A stretch of 64,000 nt of DNA from Silvibacterium bohemicum (lineage in GTDB: Bacteria > Acidobacteriota > Terriglobia > Terriglobales > Acidobacteriaceae), in contig NZ_LBHJ01000020.1 of assembly GCF_001006305.1 (NCBI RefSeq), positions 310,001-374,000 on the forward strand. Direction: 5' to 3'. Position 1 is the stretch's first letter, and each line of letters starts with the position of its first letter. Made by a program: the position numbers and the translations under genes. Of the stretch, positions 9,161 to 18,828 are shown in pieces. Below the pieces are notes generated by a model. That model made no database searches and had not been told where the DNA came from. It saw only the letters and a list, made by a program, of their open reading frames with translations.

Positions 9161-11563
9161 TCAACGCACGGCCTTTCGAATTTCTTTACCGCTGTACTCA
9201 ATGTCTGCATCGGAAGCGCCGGTCGCTTCAGCGCCAGTCCCATGTCCGCTGCCGACAAGGACGACGCGAAAGCGGCGGTGCTCGAGCATTCCGGGGAATG
9301 ATCCCGCGCGGGCGCCGATCGTCAAGATGCTGGCGCTATCTTCCCAGTGGATCGGTATGACTGAGCGCTCGCCTTTCTCGTAGTCATAGCTGTCGCCTGC
9401 GTCTTCATAGAGGTTGAAATCTCCGTTGGCGCCGCGATAGATGCGGAGCTCGATGGGCCCGTCGGCATTCTGTGTCGCGTATTCGATCTCAGGGCCCATC
9501 GGAAGAATCGAGCCTGCGCGCACAAAGAGTGGCATCCGATCCAGCGGCGCATCGGCCTCAATCTCTCCTGGGCTCGTGATCGACTTGCCGGACCAGAAGT
9601 CGTACCAGGCGGGCGCGGCTGGAAGATAGACGCTTCGCCCGGTTGCGTTGGGCTTCAACACGGGGTTGACCAGCAGAGCGGGGCCGAACATGAACTCGTC
9701 GCCGAGGTTCCAGGTATTCGGGTCTGTGCGCCAGTCCATCACAAGAGGCCGCTGGATGGTGTAGTCCTCGTTTGTCACCTTCCACGCCAGCGAATAGATG
9801 TACGGCATCAGGCGGTAACGAAGTTTGTCATAGGTCAGCAGGATCGGCTCGACCTTATCGAAAGACCACATCTCGTTATGCGGACGGTGACCGTGCGTGC
9901 GAAAGATGGGGCAAAAGGTTCCATACTCATACCAGCGCGCATACAGCTCCTGGAAGGCTGGATCGGCGAGCGGATCCTCATGCGGCGGCCAGTAACCGCC
10001 AATGTCCGTGGTCCAATAAGGGTAGCCTGAAAGAGCGAAATTCAGGCCGGCGGCCACCTGGTGTGCGAGCCCCCAATAGGTTCCGTAGACATCGCCCGAC
10101 CAGACCGTGGCTCCAACGCGCTGCTGGCCAAGAAAAGCGGAGCGTGTGAGCAGGAAGACGCGCTTCCGATCGGTCGTGGCCTTCCAGTGGTCTTGCACTC
10201 CGAGCGTATGGAGAAGCGGAAAGACATTGGTGTACTCCGCGCCGTTGCCGATACTGAGCTGCCTGCTGCGCAGAATCGCGTCTCCCATGTGAGGCCAGTA
10301 CTCCTCAGGCTCCGCGCTGTCGAGCCAGAAAGCATCCCATCCCTGCGCCAGCAATTTGCTCGTTAGGCGATCCCAATAGATGTCACGGGCCTCAGGGCTG
10401 CTGGCATCGTAGACGTGGGCGTCCGGAATGAGAAGGTGCTTTGCATCAAGGATCTTGTAGGTCTCCGATTGAGGATCGAGCAATCCCCACACCGAGATCA
10501 TGGCGTGCACATTCTCTTTGTGCAACGCATCGAGATCTTTCGCCACGTCGTGATAGTTCGAGTTGAAGACTGGATCGCCCTCGGTCTTCCACCAGAACCA
10601 ATCCTGAACCATCGCATCGAGCGGCTTATTCTCCTTGCGATAGCGGCCGGCGATGTCCCGAATTTCATCGAGAGAAACGTAGCGATCCTTCGATTGAAAG
10701 AGCCCGTAGCCCCATTTGGGAAGCATAGGCGTGTGGCCTGTCAGACCTCGGTATTCGTGGAGAACGGTGTCGATCTCGGGTCCATAAAGAAAGTAGTAGT
10801 CAACGGATTTGCCAGCGATGGAAGTGAGGACGAGATCGAGGGGAAAGCGATTGTCTACGTAAGTGAGTGCTGCTGTATTCCACATCAACGCATAGCCCTT
10901 GCTGGAGACGAGAAGCGGAATGGCAACGTCAGTGTTGTTCTGACCTAGTTCAACGGTAGCGCCCCGATAGTTGAACATGCCATTCTGATGCTGGCCGAGG
11001 CCATAGAAAGCCTCTGACATGCTGGGCGAAAAGCGATTTGTGACCCGGTACGTGTGGTCGCCATTCAATTCGACCGGCTCATAGGTTCGAGGTATCGCCG
11101 AGCCCTCATTGACGAGTGTTTCTCCTGTAAGAGCGCGAAAGGAGAGATTACCGCGTTCGAGATTCATTGCAAGCTCGATCTTCGCAGTTCTGAGCAACGC
11201 GGATTTATCATTTTGCGCGAACGTGAACGGCGCGCCAGGACAGGATTCTTTCTCGTCCAACATCCATGGCCTGGCTGGCTGATGATTCAATGGCTCGGGC
11301 ACAGCGACCACGTGAATCACGGAGTCGGAGCACACGGTCGCCTCTAAAATCTCCTTGCCTGCCGTGGCTCGAATTCCGTTGGCCATCTGTTGAACCTGAA
11401 TTGGCACAAGTCCAGGCAACTTTTGTCCGGGCATCTGACCGCCTGCTGTCGAACAAGCGGAGAGCGCGAAAAACGCGAGCGCAGGAACGGATACGGCTCC
11501 AAACGGCATTCGACGGGATAGCGTGGTTCGATGCATACGGGATTCCATACTTCTGAATTGCAT
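9161..11563 (-). CDS. GH31 family alpha-glycosidase (alpha-xylosidase/alpha-glucosidase type), putative lipoprotein
   Basis: An 800-residue GH31 enzyme. The catalytic domain has the nucleophile Asp in DAFWLDSAEPE, and TDIGGYWPP follows with further active-site residues. The substrate end of the barrel shows YGLGQHQNGMFNYRG. The N terminus has a hydrophobic stretch ending LSACS, which fits a lipobox and membrane anchoring. Later in-frame starts at 11548, 11536 and 11509 are possible; no start has a convincing ribosome-binding site. The context of arabinofuranosidase, esterase and GH3 supports removal of side chains from xyloglucan or xylan-derived oligosaccharides; alpha-xylosidase is an inference. 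Confidence 0.88.
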   Translation of the reverse strand: MQFRSMESRMHRTTLSRRMPFGAVSVPALAFFALSACSTAGGQMPGQKLPGLVPIQVQQMANGIRATAGKEILEATVCSDSVIHVVAVPEPLNHQPARPWMLDEKESCPGAPFTFAQNDKSALLRTAKIELAMNLERGNLSFRALTGETLVNEGSAIPRTYEPVELNGDHTYRVTNRFSPSMSEAFYGLGQHQNGMFNYRGATVELGQNNTDVAIPLLVSSKGYALMWNTAALTYVDNRFPLDLVLTSIAGKSVDYYFLYGPEIDTVLHEYRGLTGHTPMLPKWGYGLFQSKDRYVSLDEIRDIAGRYRKENKPLDAMVQDWFWWKTEGDPVFNSNYHDVAKDLDALHKENVHAMISVWGLLDPQSETYKILDAKHLLIPDAHVYDASSPEARDIYWDRLTSKLLAQGWDAFWLDSAEPEEYWPHMGDAILRSRQLSIGNGAEYTNVFPLLHTLGVQDHWKATTDRKRVFLLTRSAFLGQQRVGATVWSGDVYGTYWGLAHQVAAGLNFALSGYPYWTTDIGGYWPPHEDPLADPAFQELYARWYEYGTFCPIFRTHGHRPHNEMWSFDKVEPILLTYDKLRYRLMPYIYSLAWKVTNEDYTIQRPLVMDWRTDPNTWNLGDEFMFGPALLVNPVLKPNATGRSVYLPAAPAWYDFWSGKSITSPGEIEADAPLDRMPLFVRAGSILPMGPEIEYATQNADGPIELRIYRGANGDFNLYEDAGDSYDYEKGERSVIPIHWEDSASILTIGARAGSFPGMLEHRRFRVVLVGSGHGTGAEATGASDADIEYSGKEIRKAVR

Positions 11564-11620
11564 ACAGTCTGTCGCGCCGTTACAGGAGATTCTGCATAGC
11601 CAGCGCGTCTTCGTTTTTTC

Positions 11621-12727
11621 TCACTTGCAGCCTGCGGTGAAGCAAAGGTTCTTGCTGAAAAAGGGCAATACATGGTTTTGGAAGCGATCGGCGACTGCAC
11701 TGATGTGCGTGCCGGAATATATCTCAAAGGCGTTGACCACGCCATAGTTGTCGAGAATCTCATGCAGCTTGGCGGCGTCCACGCGCAAACCATCCTGATC
11801 TCCCACATCCATCGCAATTGCCCGATACTGCTTCAGATTTCCGATGTACTGATCCACGAACGCAAGCGGCGCATTGGCCGTGAATTTCGCAACAATCTCG
11901 GGCTGAGGAACGCCGTCCTTCGTCGGAAGGTCGAAGTAAAGCGGCGGGTTCTTTGGATTCGGCGCCCACGCTGCTGCGGTTGCGTATTGCGCGGAGCCGA
12001 AGCCGGGCGACTGTGCCGCCAGATCGGCAGGCGACCTTGCCGCAGCCACCTTCTTCTCACTTGCCATTGCTCGCTCCTTCGCCTGATCCGCGGGCCCTGG
12101 TCCGCCGCCGGCCATTGGAGACAAGCAGCAAGGGCTCATGATGTAGAGCGCACCGAATACGTCAGGGTGCTTCATGCCGATGCGCGAAGCTCCGTAGCCT
12201 CCCATGGAGTGGCCGACGAGACCGCGGCTCGAGCGATTGGGAATGGTGCGATAGTGTGCGTCCATGTAAGCGACAACGTCGTGCGCGATGTAATCTTCGA
12301 AGTCGCCGGTGGTCGCCGAGCTCGAGTACATGGATCCGTTGTAGATGGTTTTTGAGTCGGGCAGGACAACGATCATCTCCTGCGCACCCTGCGCGAAACC
12401 GCCTTCGATCGTTTGCGGAACATGAATCTCGTGCGTCCACTGCTCGGCGCCAATCGAGTATCCGTGCAAGGCATAGACCACCGGATAACGACGCTTCTTC
12501 TCCTTCGCATAACTGGGAGGAAGAAAGACGATAACATCGCGATCGACCGCATCGCCTTCGAGATTTCCCTCTAGCGCCGCACCGTGGATCTTGATGTGCT
12601 CGACACTTGCGGGCTTAACGCCGGGAATGACGGCTGGCACATTGGTCTGCGCCTGGCAACTGGCGACGGGTGACGGGACCGAGGCGGCGATAACTGCACC
12701 CGCAAGAAACCATCTCATTCTTTTCAT
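11621..12727 (-). CDS. Secreted esterase of the putative esterase (Fae/esterase D-like) family
   Basis: A 368-residue alpha/beta hydrolase with a signal peptide (FLAGAVIAASVPSPVASCQA). Visible motifs are YPVVYALHGYSIGAEQW, the nucleophile Ser in GLVGHSMGGYGASRIGMKHP, and a C-terminal His in YSGTHISAVADRFQNHVLPF. This architecture is that of feruloyl- and acetyl-esterases acting on hemicellulose decorations and of S-formylglutathione hydrolases. The glycosidase operon favours a hemicellulose esterase. The start at 12727 is preceded by AAGAGGT; a longer frame starting at 12835 would run into the GH51 gene and is rejected. Confidence 0.85.
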   Translation of the reverse strand: MKRMRWFLAGAVIAASVPSPVASCQAQTNVPAVIPGVKPASVEHIKIHGAALEGNLEGDAVDRDVIVFLPPSYAKEKKRRYPVVYALHGYSIGAEQWTHEIHVPQTIEGGFAQGAQEMIVVLPDSKTIYNGSMYSSSATTGDFEDYIAHDVVAYMDAHYRTIPNRSSRGLVGHSMGGYGASRIGMKHPDVFGALYIMSPCCLSPMAGGGPGPADQAKERAMASEKKVAAARSPADLAAQSPGFGSAQYATAAAWAPNPKNPPLYFDLPTKDGVPQPEIVAKFTANAPLAFVDQYIGNLKQYRAIAMDVGDQDGLRVDAAKLHEILDNYGVVNAFEIYSGTHISAVADRFQNHVLPFFSKNLCFTAGCK

Positions 12728-12749
12728 CGGGACCTCTTGAATTTTTTCG

Positions 12750-14885
12750 TTATTCGACCGCATAGGAGTATATGTTGACGCTGAACGGTCGCACCGTAAT
12801 CGCGTCAGGCAGCGGCCCAAGCAACTGATCTTCAACCTGTACCTCAGGCTTCTTGTCCACCACTACGGTCGCGTCAATGGAATCGGGAGCCATGCGATAA
12901 AGATGCCCTGAGTTGGCGAGCTTCGCTCCATTCAGAACAATCTGGATGCTTTGTTGCGAGTCGGAAGGATTGAGTACGGCGATCGCGAGCGTCTTGCGGT
13001 CCTCGCTCAGTGCCGCGCTTACATCCAGCGGATAAGTTGGGCTCCCAGGATTGACAGCAGGCTGATCGCCCCCGGCTGGGAATGCGGGTTTCGGTTGAGG
13101 CGAGTCGCCAGTGACCTCGACTGGAATCGTACCGAAGTGATCGCGATACATTTTGAAAAGCATGCCGGTCGGATTGAGAACGGCCTCGGTGCGGTTCTCG
13201 CTCATCATCGCGGTGGCGAAGGTGAACGCTCCCATTTGAAAAACATCGGAGTGACGGAACATCTCATGGAAGGCCCAGGCGTAAGCGGGAACCACCTTAT
13301 ATCCATCGCGGGAGCTTCCTGAATAAGCCCATTCATCAATGGCAATCGGGACAGGCTTGGCGCGCAACGCGGGAATACGTTTCAGATACTCCTCGTAGTG
13401 CTCATACTTGGCCCGAATCTGTACCGCCGGCGCGCGTTCCCACTCGACAAGAGACAGCGGCGGATCGATAGGGACTTTCTTCTGCAGCTTGATGTCCGTG
13501 TGCTGAGTGCCCGAGGCATAGTAGTGCTCGCTGACCATGTCAATATCGTCGAGACAGTTCAACAGCATCTGCCCCGTCCAGTCGGCTGAAGAAAGATAGT
13601 CGGGAACGTATTGGCCGTTGATGCGCCTCGCCTGATCGGCGCCTTCCATCACGTCAGGCATCGCTCCGCCTGCGATTAATTTGATAGAGGGATCAACCTT
13701 GCGCATCTCCTTTGCGAATAAGTTGTGCTTGACTTCGAATTGTGGAAGCGACATCGCTCCCATCTGGTAGTCGCCCCACGGCTCATTGCCCACGCCCCAG
13801 AATTTGACGTGGTAAGCCTCGGGATGGCCGTTTTCGGCGCGCCACTTGCCCATCGGTGTGCTTGCAGCGCCATTCGTATACTCGACCAGTTCGCGCGCGG
13901 ACCATGCGTCGCCGAAGCCAGCATTGACGGTGATGTAGGGATCGACGCCCAGCAAACGGCATAGAGTGAGAAATTCGTCGGTGCCGACATCATTTGGCTG
14001 CACGGCATGCCATACCGGATCGAAGATAGGCGGACGTTTGTCGATGTCGCCGACCCCGTAGCGCCACTCGTATGAAGACACGAAGTTGCCGCCGGGAAAG
14101 CGAAGTACGCCGAAGCGCAACTGTTTGAGGGCGGCGATCACCTCAGGGCGAAAGCCTTCGACATTATTTGCAGGCATGAGCGAAACGGCCCCGACATGAT
14201 AAGAGCCGGTGCCCGTGCCGGTGATCTCGAGGGCCGCGTCGTCGGTATCGACGGCGGCAGCGTAGCGCAAAGCAAATTTACGATATCCCTCGCTCAGTGA
14301 GTGAACGGTGACGGTTTCTCGATCGGATGCTTCCTTCCCCCAGATCAGTGTGACCTTGATAACGGCACTCGGTGATCCCGCGAGCACGATCCGGCCGGTG
14401 TAGGCCTGACCTTTGCGAACGGCGATACCTGACTGGCTGAGGCCGCGCGGTTCCTTTCCATCAAGTCCGATGAGCGGTGACTGGTCGCCAGTATAAGGAG
14501 CCTTCTTGTCCATCGAGACGGCCTGGTCACCACCCACCGGCGCCCACCAGCGAGTGGGCGTGCGCCGCAGACGCGGGTTTCCTGCCGCATTGGCCATGAG
14601 CGGCGGAGGCGTGGGAGCGGATGCCGCGACCGGATAGAAGAACTTGCGGTCGACGAGCATTTCGGACCAAATACCCGTATTGACAATGTCGCCGCCGTGC
14701 TCGAGAAACTGCCCGTAAATGTATTTCGAGATGGGCGTTCCAGTCTTGGAAGCATCAATCGTGGCATGAATTGTGGGTGATTGAGAAAAAGCCGAAAACG
14801 GCAACCCGGCGAGCAGCAACAAGGCCATTCCAAGATGAAAAATAACCCGTCGAGGAGCGGTGGCGTTTCTGGATGAGACCGCCAT
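12750..14885 (-). CDS. GH51 alpha-L-arabinofuranosidase
   Basis: A secreted GH51 enzyme of about 711 residues that releases terminal arabinofuranosyl groups from arabinoxylan or arabinan. The signal segment HLGMALLLLAGLPFSAFSQ is followed by IYGQFLEHGGDIVNTGIW, typical of GH51. A carbohydrate-binding-like beta domain precedes the barrel. The acid/base Glu is in FWGVGNEPWG and the nucleophile Glu in AIDEWAYSG. The start at 14885 puts the signal peptide near the N terminus; an in-frame ATG at 14981 would add 32 residues. It is the first gene of the minus-strand hemicellulose operon, 22 bases before the esterase start. Confidence 0.92.
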   Translation of the reverse strand: MAVSSRNATAPRRVIFHLGMALLLLAGLPFSAFSQSPTIHATIDASKTGTPISKYIYGQFLEHGGDIVNTGIWSEMLVDRKFFYPVAASAPTPPPLMANAAGNPRLRRTPTRWWAPVGGDQAVSMDKKAPYTGDQSPLIGLDGKEPRGLSQSGIAVRKGQAYTGRIVLAGSPSAVIKVTLIWGKEASDRETVTVHSLSEGYRKFALRYAAAVDTDDAALEITGTGTGSYHVGAVSLMPANNVEGFRPEVIAALKQLRFGVLRFPGGNFVSSYEWRYGVGDIDKRPPIFDPVWHAVQPNDVGTDEFLTLCRLLGVDPYITVNAGFGDAWSARELVEYTNGAASTPMGKWRAENGHPEAYHVKFWGVGNEPWGDYQMGAMSLPQFEVKHNLFAKEMRKVDPSIKLIAGGAMPDVMEGADQARRINGQYVPDYLSSADWTGQMLLNCLDDIDMVSEHYYASGTQHTDIKLQKKVPIDPPLSLVEWERAPAVQIRAKYEHYEEYLKRIPALRAKPVPIAIDEWAYSGSSRDGYKVVPAYAWAFHEMFRHSDVFQMGAFTFATAMMSENRTEAVLNPTGMLFKMYRDHFGTIPVEVTGDSPQPKPAFPAGGDQPAVNPGSPTYPLDVSAALSEDRKTLAIAVLNPSDSQQSIQIVLNGAKLANSGHLYRMAPDSIDATVVVDKKPEVQVEDQLLGPLPDAITVRPFSVNIYSYAVE

Positions 14886-15337
14886 CGTTAGATCAACGCG
14901 TAAAACACTTCTCAGCAGATTCTTGAGGGCGCCCCTGAATGAAATTACTCCCAGCTCCAGATCCCGGCAAACGTTTTCCATAGAGAAACTTGTTCTGCCT
15001 CGCTTGTCATTGTCCGCAAGATTTTTGTACTTGGCGAAACATCAGAACTATATAGAGGTTGCTTCACAGCAGACAACATAAATCGGTTTATTAAAGAAAA
15101 AGGAAGGGTCTCCGGTCAGGAAGCAGTCTGCCGGACTGCCATACCGGGCTGGAGGAGATTGAGTGAAACGTATTCTGCTTCGACGGAAAACTCCTATTCG
15201 GTTGATGGTTAGATCGCGTCGATCATTTGGCCTCACAGTTTTATCGAGATAAGCGGACGTCGTCTTCTCCCAGCTTCTGAACGAAGTATTGATTGTCGAT
15301 CGTGTGAACCCGCCGCCTGAGCCTGTTGGGGTATGTG
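14886..15337. other. Intergenic region, promoter side of the GH51 operon
   Basis: About 450 bases. It should contain the promoter of the minus-strand GH51 operon. A short hairpin (GCAGTC, 5-nt loop, GACTGC) lies at 15123-15139. No coding frame with family character was seen. Confidence 0.4.
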
Positions 15338-16312
15338 TTAGTCGTGAACAACAACCATCTTTCCGTGAGCCTCGTGTGCCTCCATAACGCGGTGTGCTTC
15401 ACGGATTTCCTCGAAACGGAAAACCCTGGATGGTTTGACATCGAGCCTGCCGGCCTCTGCGTCTGCAGCGATTTGTTGCAGGGGAACATCCAAGAGCGGA
15501 AAGCCTGGCGTTCCAAAGACAAAGCTGCCAAAGAAGGTTAGATAAACGCCGCTCGCCATTTGCAGTAAAGGGTTGAAGTCGGCGATCGGGGCAAGACCAC
15601 CGAGCCAGCCCGCCAGACAGGAGCGCCCGCCGCGGCGAAGCATGGCGAGTGAATCAAGCAGGACGCTGTTTCCAACTAAATCAAGCACTGCATCAATTTT
15701 CTTTGCTTCGGCGATATGCTTCGACAGATCGCGCTGTTCGATTTCACAGCGCGCGGCTCCCAGCTTTTCCAAAATTTCGAAGCGATTACGATTACGTGTT
15801 GTGGCGATAACGCGAGCGCCCGCATTTACCGCCATCTTGAGCGCGGCTTGCCCAAATGACGAGGTCGCACCGCGGATGACTATCAATTGCCCCTTTTGAA
15901 TTTCCAGGTTTCGAAACAAGCAAGTCCATGCGGTCGCGTAGGTTTCAGGAATTGTGGCAAGTTCAGCCCAAGACAACTTCGACTCGATCGGCGCTACATT
16001 CGAGGCTGGGGCCCGAGTATATTCGGCATAGCTTCCGTTGATCGTCCGGCCGAGGCCGCCCATCAAGGCTGCGACTTTAGCCCCGACTGGAAACTCGCCG
16101 CCAGGACACGACTTCACCAAGCCAACGCATTCGATGCCGCTGACAGGAGCGGCCTCGGCCCACTCGCCTCGACGCATGTGCATCTCGGCATGGTTGATGC
16201 CGAAGGCCTTGATCTGGATGACTACGTGGCCGGGCTTGGGATCGGGTTCCGCGATGTCCTTGTAGACCAGGCTGTCCGGTCCACCGAATTTCTCGAGAAC
16301 GATGGCGCGCAT
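15338..16312 (-). CDS. Zinc-independent MDR-family NADPH:quinone oxidoreductase-like protein
   Basis: A 324-residue medium-chain dehydrogenase/reductase. It starts MRAIVLEKFGGPDSLVY, a typical quinone-reductase opening, followed by AFGINHAEMHMRRGEW and a Rossmann region (IVIRGATSSFGQAALKMAVN). It lacks the Cys-rich structural zinc loop, so it fits the quinone oxidoreductase branch. The ATG at 16312 has AAGGAG nine bases upstream; a much longer upstream extension in frame is not protein-like. It follows two alpha/beta hydrolases on the same strand and may be co-transcribed. The true substrate is unknown. Confidence 0.85.
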   Translation of the reverse strand: MRAIVLEKFGGPDSLVYKDIAEPDPKPGHVVIQIKAFGINHAEMHMRRGEWAEAAPVSGIECVGLVKSCPGGEFPVGAKVAALMGGLGRTINGSYAEYTRAPASNVAPIESKLSWAELATIPETYATAWTCLFRNLEIQKGQLIVIRGATSSFGQAALKMAVNAGARVIATTRNRNRFEILEKLGAARCEIEQRDLSKHIAEAKKIDAVLDLVGNSVLLDSLAMLRRGGRSCLAGWLGGLAPIADFNPLLQMASGVYLTFFGSFVFGTPGFPLLDVPLQQIAADAEAGRLDVKPSRVFRFEEIREAHRVMEAHEAHGKMVVVHD

Positions 16313-16498
16313 AGCGAATTCTCCTTGAGGAAGTCGCACCGCTTGATATCGCGGGGCGGCCACGAAGTTGTGAATCCAGATCCGATCAAGAGAAATGCTT
16401 CCAAAGATCGCAAGAACAGACCTGTTTGCGATTCTCCGTTCATTCCAAGCCTGCCTGAACAGGCTCGGATGCGGACTCAACGCGAAGCAATTCTCGCT

Positions 16499-17200
16499 TT
16501 ACTCCGGAAGTGTTTTCCTGGCAGCGTCGAGTATCAAGTCGACTACGAAGTTCGGCGCGGTGTGCATTGGCGTGTGATCAACATTGTGGGATCGTATCGT
16601 CGCGCCCATCCGTTCCGCCATAAATCTTTGCACCTCTGGGATGATCATGCGATCCTCCTCGGCGATGAGATACCACGATGGCGTGCTCTTCCATGCAGGC
16701 GTGGGCGCCTTTTCCTGGATACATTGCACTGAGATTGGCTGCTGTAGAGCAGTCATGATGGCAATCTGGTCCGACGAAGCCTTGTGAGCGACTGCACTGC
16801 CAAAACTCTCTTCCGGCATCCAGATAAACCCATAGGCGTCCGGCTCGAGATGCGGAGCTTGCGGATGTGGCGTCGCACGATAGAACACGTCCATCACAGT
16901 CTCCCCCTCGTCGGGGGCCAGCGCAGCCACATACACCAGTGATTTCACCCGATCATTATGGGCGGCTGCGATCACAGCGCCGGCATATGCGTGTCCTACC
17001 AGAGTGACGGGCCCCATGGTCCTCTCGATGACGCGCCGCAAAGCGGCGGCGTCATCGGTGAGAGAGGTAAGAGGAATTTGAGCCGAGATAACGTTCAGCC
17101 CATGGCGTCGCAAGGGAATGATGATGTTGCTCCAGCACGACCCATCAGCCCAGGCACCATGTACCAGCACGACTGTACCCATGTGCTTAGGATGATTCAT
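16499..17200 (-). CDS. Alpha/beta-fold hydrolase homologue lacking the serine nucleophile
   Basis: A 233-residue cytoplasmic paralogue of the secreted hydrolase at 5286-6062. It shares LVHGAWADGSCW at the oxyanion region and WYLIAEEDRMI near the acid residue, and keeps a His in NVDHTPM. The nucleophile elbow reads GHAYAGAV instead of GHSYGGAV: the codon at the nucleophile position is GCA (Ala), so classical hydrolase activity is not expected. The ATG overlaps the upstream stop as ATGA (17197-17200), so translation is coupled to the dehalogenase-like gene. Function is unknown; a lyase-like or non-enzymatic role is possible. Confidence 0.8.
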   Translation of the reverse strand: MNHPKHMGTVVLVHGAWADGSCWSNIIIPLRRHGLNVISAQIPLTSLTDDAAALRRVIERTMGPVTLVGHAYAGAVIAAAHNDRVKSLVYVAALAPDEGETVMDVFYRATPHPQAPHLEPDAYGFIWMPEESFGSAVAHKASSDQIAIMTALQQPISVQCIQEKAPTPAWKSTPSWYLIAEEDRMIIPEVQRFMAERMGATIRSHNVDHTPMHTAPNFVVDLILDAARKTLPE

Positions 17201-18135
17201 CGGGAGCCCGCTTTCTGGCTTTTCCCCGAGATGTGGTTCGCCTTGAGAAAGCCTTTGATCGCAGCGGCAATCTCGAGCACATGCGTTTCAATGGCAAAGT
17301 GGCCTGTATCGAGGAAACTGACCTGCGCATTGGGAATGTCCTTACGAAACGCGTCGGCTCCGGCGGGAATGAAGAAGGGATCGTTCTTACCCCAGATCGC
17401 AAGCAGCGGCGGCTTCGACTGACGGAAGTACTCCTGAAACTTCGGATACAGCTTCACGTTCGACGCATAGTCGAGAAACAGATCGAGCTGGATGTCCTTG
17501 TTCCCCGGGCGTTCCAGTAACGCAGCATCCAGCGTGTACGATTCGGGCGCAACGACTTCAGGATTCGCTACACCGTGGGTGTACTGCCAGCGAGTTCCTT
17601 CGAAATTCAGAATGTTTTGCCGGATCACTTCCCGATTTGCTGGAGTTGGCTGAGCCCAATAGGTCCTGATCGGTCCCCATGCATCACCGAGACCCTCTTC
17701 GTAAGCATTGCCGTTCTGGGAGACGATTGCCGTCACTCGTTCAGGATGGCTAAACGCCAGCCGCAGGCCTGTCGGTGCTCCGTAATCAAATATGTAGATC
17801 GCGTAGCTCTTCAGACCAAGCGCTTCAGTGAAAGCGTCTATCGTACCGGCCAATGCCTCGAAGGAATATGTATATTTTCGCTTCTCCGGCACGTCGGTGA
17901 AACCGAATCCCGGAAGGTCTGGGGCGATCACCCGGTACTCATCGGCAAGACGGGAAATGAGATTGCGGAACATGAACGATGAGCTTGGAAAGCCGTGCAG
18001 CAGAAGCAGCACAGGCGCCTCCGGGTCGCCGGCGGACCGGTAAAAAACCTGAATACCATCCGCCTCCGTTTTGTGGACGGACGTTAAGGGCACATTTCCT
18101 GCGCTGCTTGTTTGTTCTGCCTGAACTGGACTCAT
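17197..18135 (-). CDS. Alpha/beta hydrolase, haloalkane dehalogenase/epoxide hydrolase-like
   Basis: A 312-residue alpha/beta hydrolase. Oxyanion motif LLHGFPSSSFMFRN; nucleophile Asp in IFDYGAPTGLRLA (Asp instead of Ser, as in haloalkane dehalogenases and epoxide hydrolases); His in LDTGHFAIETH near the C terminus. No N-terminal export signal is visible. A purine-rich GAGAGAGA precedes the ATG. It is the first gene of a three-gene minus-strand unit with the nucleophile-less hydrolase and the quinone-reductase-like protein. The substrate cannot be told. Confidence 0.85.
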   Translation of the reverse strand: MSPVQAEQTSSAGNVPLTSVHKTEADGIQVFYRSAGDPEAPVLLLLHGFPSSSFMFRNLISRLADEYRVIAPDLPGFGFTDVPEKRKYTYSFEALAGTIDAFTEALGLKSYAIYIFDYGAPTGLRLAFSHPERVTAIVSQNGNAYEEGLGDAWGPIRTYWAQPTPANREVIRQNILNFEGTRWQYTHGVANPEVVAPESYTLDAALLERPGNKDIQLDLFLDYASNVKLYPKFQEYFRQSKPPLLAIWGKNDPFFIPAGADAFRKDIPNAQVSFLDTGHFAIETHVLEIAAAIKGFLKANHISGKSQKAGSR

Positions 18136-18828
18136 AATAAAAATCTCTCTCTTTGGCCGATCTGGTTGTGTGTGAACGATGTTCCGATAGGTGCTGCCAA
18201 TACATCAGTGGCCGCCCATCAGCGTGGAACAAAATGCGCTTACGGACCCGATCAGAATCGCGTGGCCGGCGCGTCCCTCGGCCCTAATCTGGGCTCAAGT
18301 ATCGCGGCTTCCCCACTTAGGACGTATGAGCGACTTTTCGAAATCCGAGTTATCAGGTTGCAAGCCCGAGGTGGAATCGCGCTTGGCAAATCGATGAAAA
18401 ACATTTCAACGCTGTCTCTGCCTATGAAGGCTTCTTTTTCGGGAGTTCCTAACTGATCTCCTTCGGAGATATTCGCTAGCAAGGACATCGCCAAACCGCA
18501 ACCTCACGATGTGTCCGGAGGAATCCAGACCTAAGCGATGCTTTTACTCAAGACCGCACCGCTAGAGTGCGTTCGATAGCGTGGCCATCCGTGACAGATC
18601 TGTGACTGATATCCGTCACTGGCGAGTTCTCGTCGCGCCGATCACCACTTCACACAGGAGCAACGCAAGTGAGACACAGCTGCGGCCTGCCGTCGTGAAA
18701 GCTTCGCGTCTAGCATTTAGCGGCTGCAGGAAGGAGGTTCGACCCTGAATTCCCGTTTTTTGATGAGGTGTTGGCTCGTAAAACTGAATTCTTTGCCGCT
18801 CTTGATCGTGCATGGTATTTTCTTGTTC
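18136..18828. other. Divergent intergenic region with repeats
   Basis: About 690 bases between the divergent hydrolase and DeoR operons. At 18591-18620 GTGAC occurs twice in direct orientation around the palindrome CAGATCTG, then GTCAC completes an inverted repeat. This could be an operator. No protein family is recognisable in the short frames. Confidence 0.4.

Noticed and set aside
12728-12835. Longer start for the esterase gene
   Set aside because: It would overlap the GH51 end and place the signal peptide internally; the start at 12727 has a ribosome-binding site.
15887-16732. Plus-strand open frame opposite the quinone-reductase-like gene
   Set aside because: No family character; the minus strand carries clear MDR and hydrolase motifs across the same bases.
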